Shown here one piece after another: positions 6,356 to 7,080 of a stretch of DNA of 7,080 nucleotides. This DNA is from Actinomycetota bacterium. Its GTDB lineage: Bacteria; Actinomycetota; Actinomycetes; S36-B12. The stretch's first letter is position 1, and every line of letters starts with the position of its first letter. The stretch covers positions 1 to 7,080 of the forward strand of contig DNXA01000182.1 of the NCBI GenBank assembly GCA_003506065.1, written 5' to 3'. Position numbers and translations under genes: made by a program. Below the pieces are notes generated by a model. That model was not told where the DNA came from, did not search any database, and saw only the letters and a program-made list of their open reading frames with translations.

Positions 6356-7080
6356 AGCGCACCTCCGCGCGCAACTGATCACCGACCTGCGGCACCACAC
6401 ATCCGCGAGGCAACCAGACCATCGAATGATGCTGATGCGGCGTCTCGGCGAACCAACGCTGCTTGCCCTCCCAGATGAATGGCGAAAGCGCTCGACCGGC
6501 AGCATCCAGTGCTCCGGTGCCGGCGGTGACGATCCGTTGGCGCAAGCTTGCCGCGGGTGTCGGCGCGCTGAGTCCAATGCCATGTGAGGTGCCGCCGGAG
6601 ACCACGACCAGGGTTCCGCCGGCCGGACCAGTGCGTTGGCGGTAGCCGACGTGGGTGCCATCGGGCAGTGGGTGGACCGCTAGCGCTGTGCCGTGCACGG
6701 TCAGGGCGCTCCGCTCTCCCAGCCACAGTCGCGTGCCGATGCGCGCCTTGATCTGCACCCGCCTATTGGACCCCTGCAATTGCGCATACTCAGTGTCATT
6801 GAGATGTGAGAGCCACAGGGCCTGATCCACCTCGATGCCGAGTTTGGCTGATTCGGTCTGCCAAAGTCCGTGCCACCGCTGGACCTCGCGAACGCGGGCA
6901 GTGACGGCGGCCTCTCCGGGCACCGGCTCCTCATTGGCAGATTGCTCGAGCGGAAGGTGGAGTGACAGGCCGCAGAGTTGCACCCGCGTGGACTCCAGGG
7001 CCGCACGGGTGACGGGATCAGCGAGCACCCGAATCAGCTCTGCTTCGCTGAAGCCAAAGCGATGCATCGACGTGCGCGCT
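6312..7080 (-). CDS. Alanine-racemase-like PLP enzyme, C-terminal part (5' end beyond window)
   Basis: The frame stays open through the right edge (preceding residues A-R-T-S), so the Met at 7067 is internal. It corresponds to the TGMxRLGF barrel motif of alanine racemases, here TSMHRFGF. Counting from that Met, LCGLSLHLP (31-39) matches the GLMTH region and RIGTRLWLG (109-117) the RPGIALYG region, whose Arg contacts the PLP ring. Y142 in VGYRQR sits where the catalytic tyrosine that starts the C-terminal domain is expected. VVVSGGTSHGIGL (154-166) and HQHHSMVWLP (211-220) follow. The last keeps SM but lacks the Asp of the usual MDQ motif. The PLP lysine would be off-window. I recall similar divergent 'alanine racemase C-terminal domain' proteins in actinobacteria. 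The fold is fairly sure; true alanine racemase activity is not. Confidence 0.8.
   Translation of the reverse strand, partial: ARTSMHRFGFSEAELIRVLADPVTRAALESTRVQLCGLSLHLPLEQSANEEPVPGEAAVTARVREVQRWHGLWQTESAKLGIEVDQALWLSHLNDTEYAQLQGSNRRVQIKARIGTRLWLGERSALTVHGTALAVHPLPDGTHVGYRQRTGPAGGTLVVVSGGTSHGIGLSAPTPAASLRQRIVTAGTGALDAAGRALSPFIWEGKQRWFAETPHQHHSMVWLPRGCVVPQVGDQLRAEVRFTTSRFDVVRGLDS

Noticed and set aside
7065..7067. ATG at 7067 as the true start of the racemase-like gene
   Set aside because: The frame is open upstream to the window edge, and the Met aligns with the internal TGMxRLGF motif of alanine racemases, so most of the barrel, including the PLP lysine, lies outside.
1..7080. Defence system, CRISPR array, prophage, IS element or attachment site
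   Set aside because: No repeat array, transposase, integrase, toxin-antitoxin pair or tRNA was seen. All seven genes belong to regulator, metabolic or envelope families, and at least five follow a conserved actinobacterial order.

Overview
The window looks like a chromosomal housekeeping segment from a member of the Actinomycetota with moderately high GC (about 60% by eye). Three things point there: a short mycobacterial-type inositol-3-phosphate synthase, a DUF5318 protein, and the gene order ino1 < padR | DUF5318 > ponA > GT87-like membrane protein. From memory this matches the M. tuberculosis block Rv0046c (ino1), Rv0047c (PadR), Rv0049 (DUF5318), Rv0050 (ponA1), Rv0051. I cannot name the species. 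No mobile element, CRISPR array, tRNA or rRNA was seen.

Layout, left to right. (1) An AraC-type two-HTH regulator on the minus strand runs off the left edge. (2) A strong two-tier hairpin lies between it and ino1. (3) ino1 is on the minus strand, preceded 27 nt upstream by padR on the same strand; the two look like one operon. (4) An 83-nt divergent intergenic region holds two tandem GATATATC boxes, a probable PadR operator. Each flanking start codon lies 6 nt after a TANNNT -10 element, which suggests leaderless transcripts in both directions. (5) On the plus strand come a DUF5318 zinc-ribbon protein, a class A penicillin-binding protein (4-nt overlap) and a multi-pass GT87/DUF2029-like protein (5-nt gap), arranged as a tightly coupled cell-envelope operon. 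(6) The last gene converges tail to tail, overlapping by 44 nt, with a minus-strand alanine-racemase-like gene whose N-terminal part lies beyond the right edge.

How the genes fit together. The theme is envelope building. Ino1 makes the inositol phosphate head-group precursor for phosphatidylinositol, its mannosides and mycothiol. PonA polymerises and cross-links peptidoglycan. The GT87-like protein probably transfers a sugar from a lipid-linked donor outside the membrane. The racemase-like protein could concern D-alanine. PadR probably represses its own promoter, and thereby ino1, and may also affect the divergent ponA operon. I found no clearly new system. The items most worth a second look are the divergent control region, the uncharacterised DUF5318 protein coupled to ponA, the atypical racemase-like protein, and the ino1/araC hairpin.
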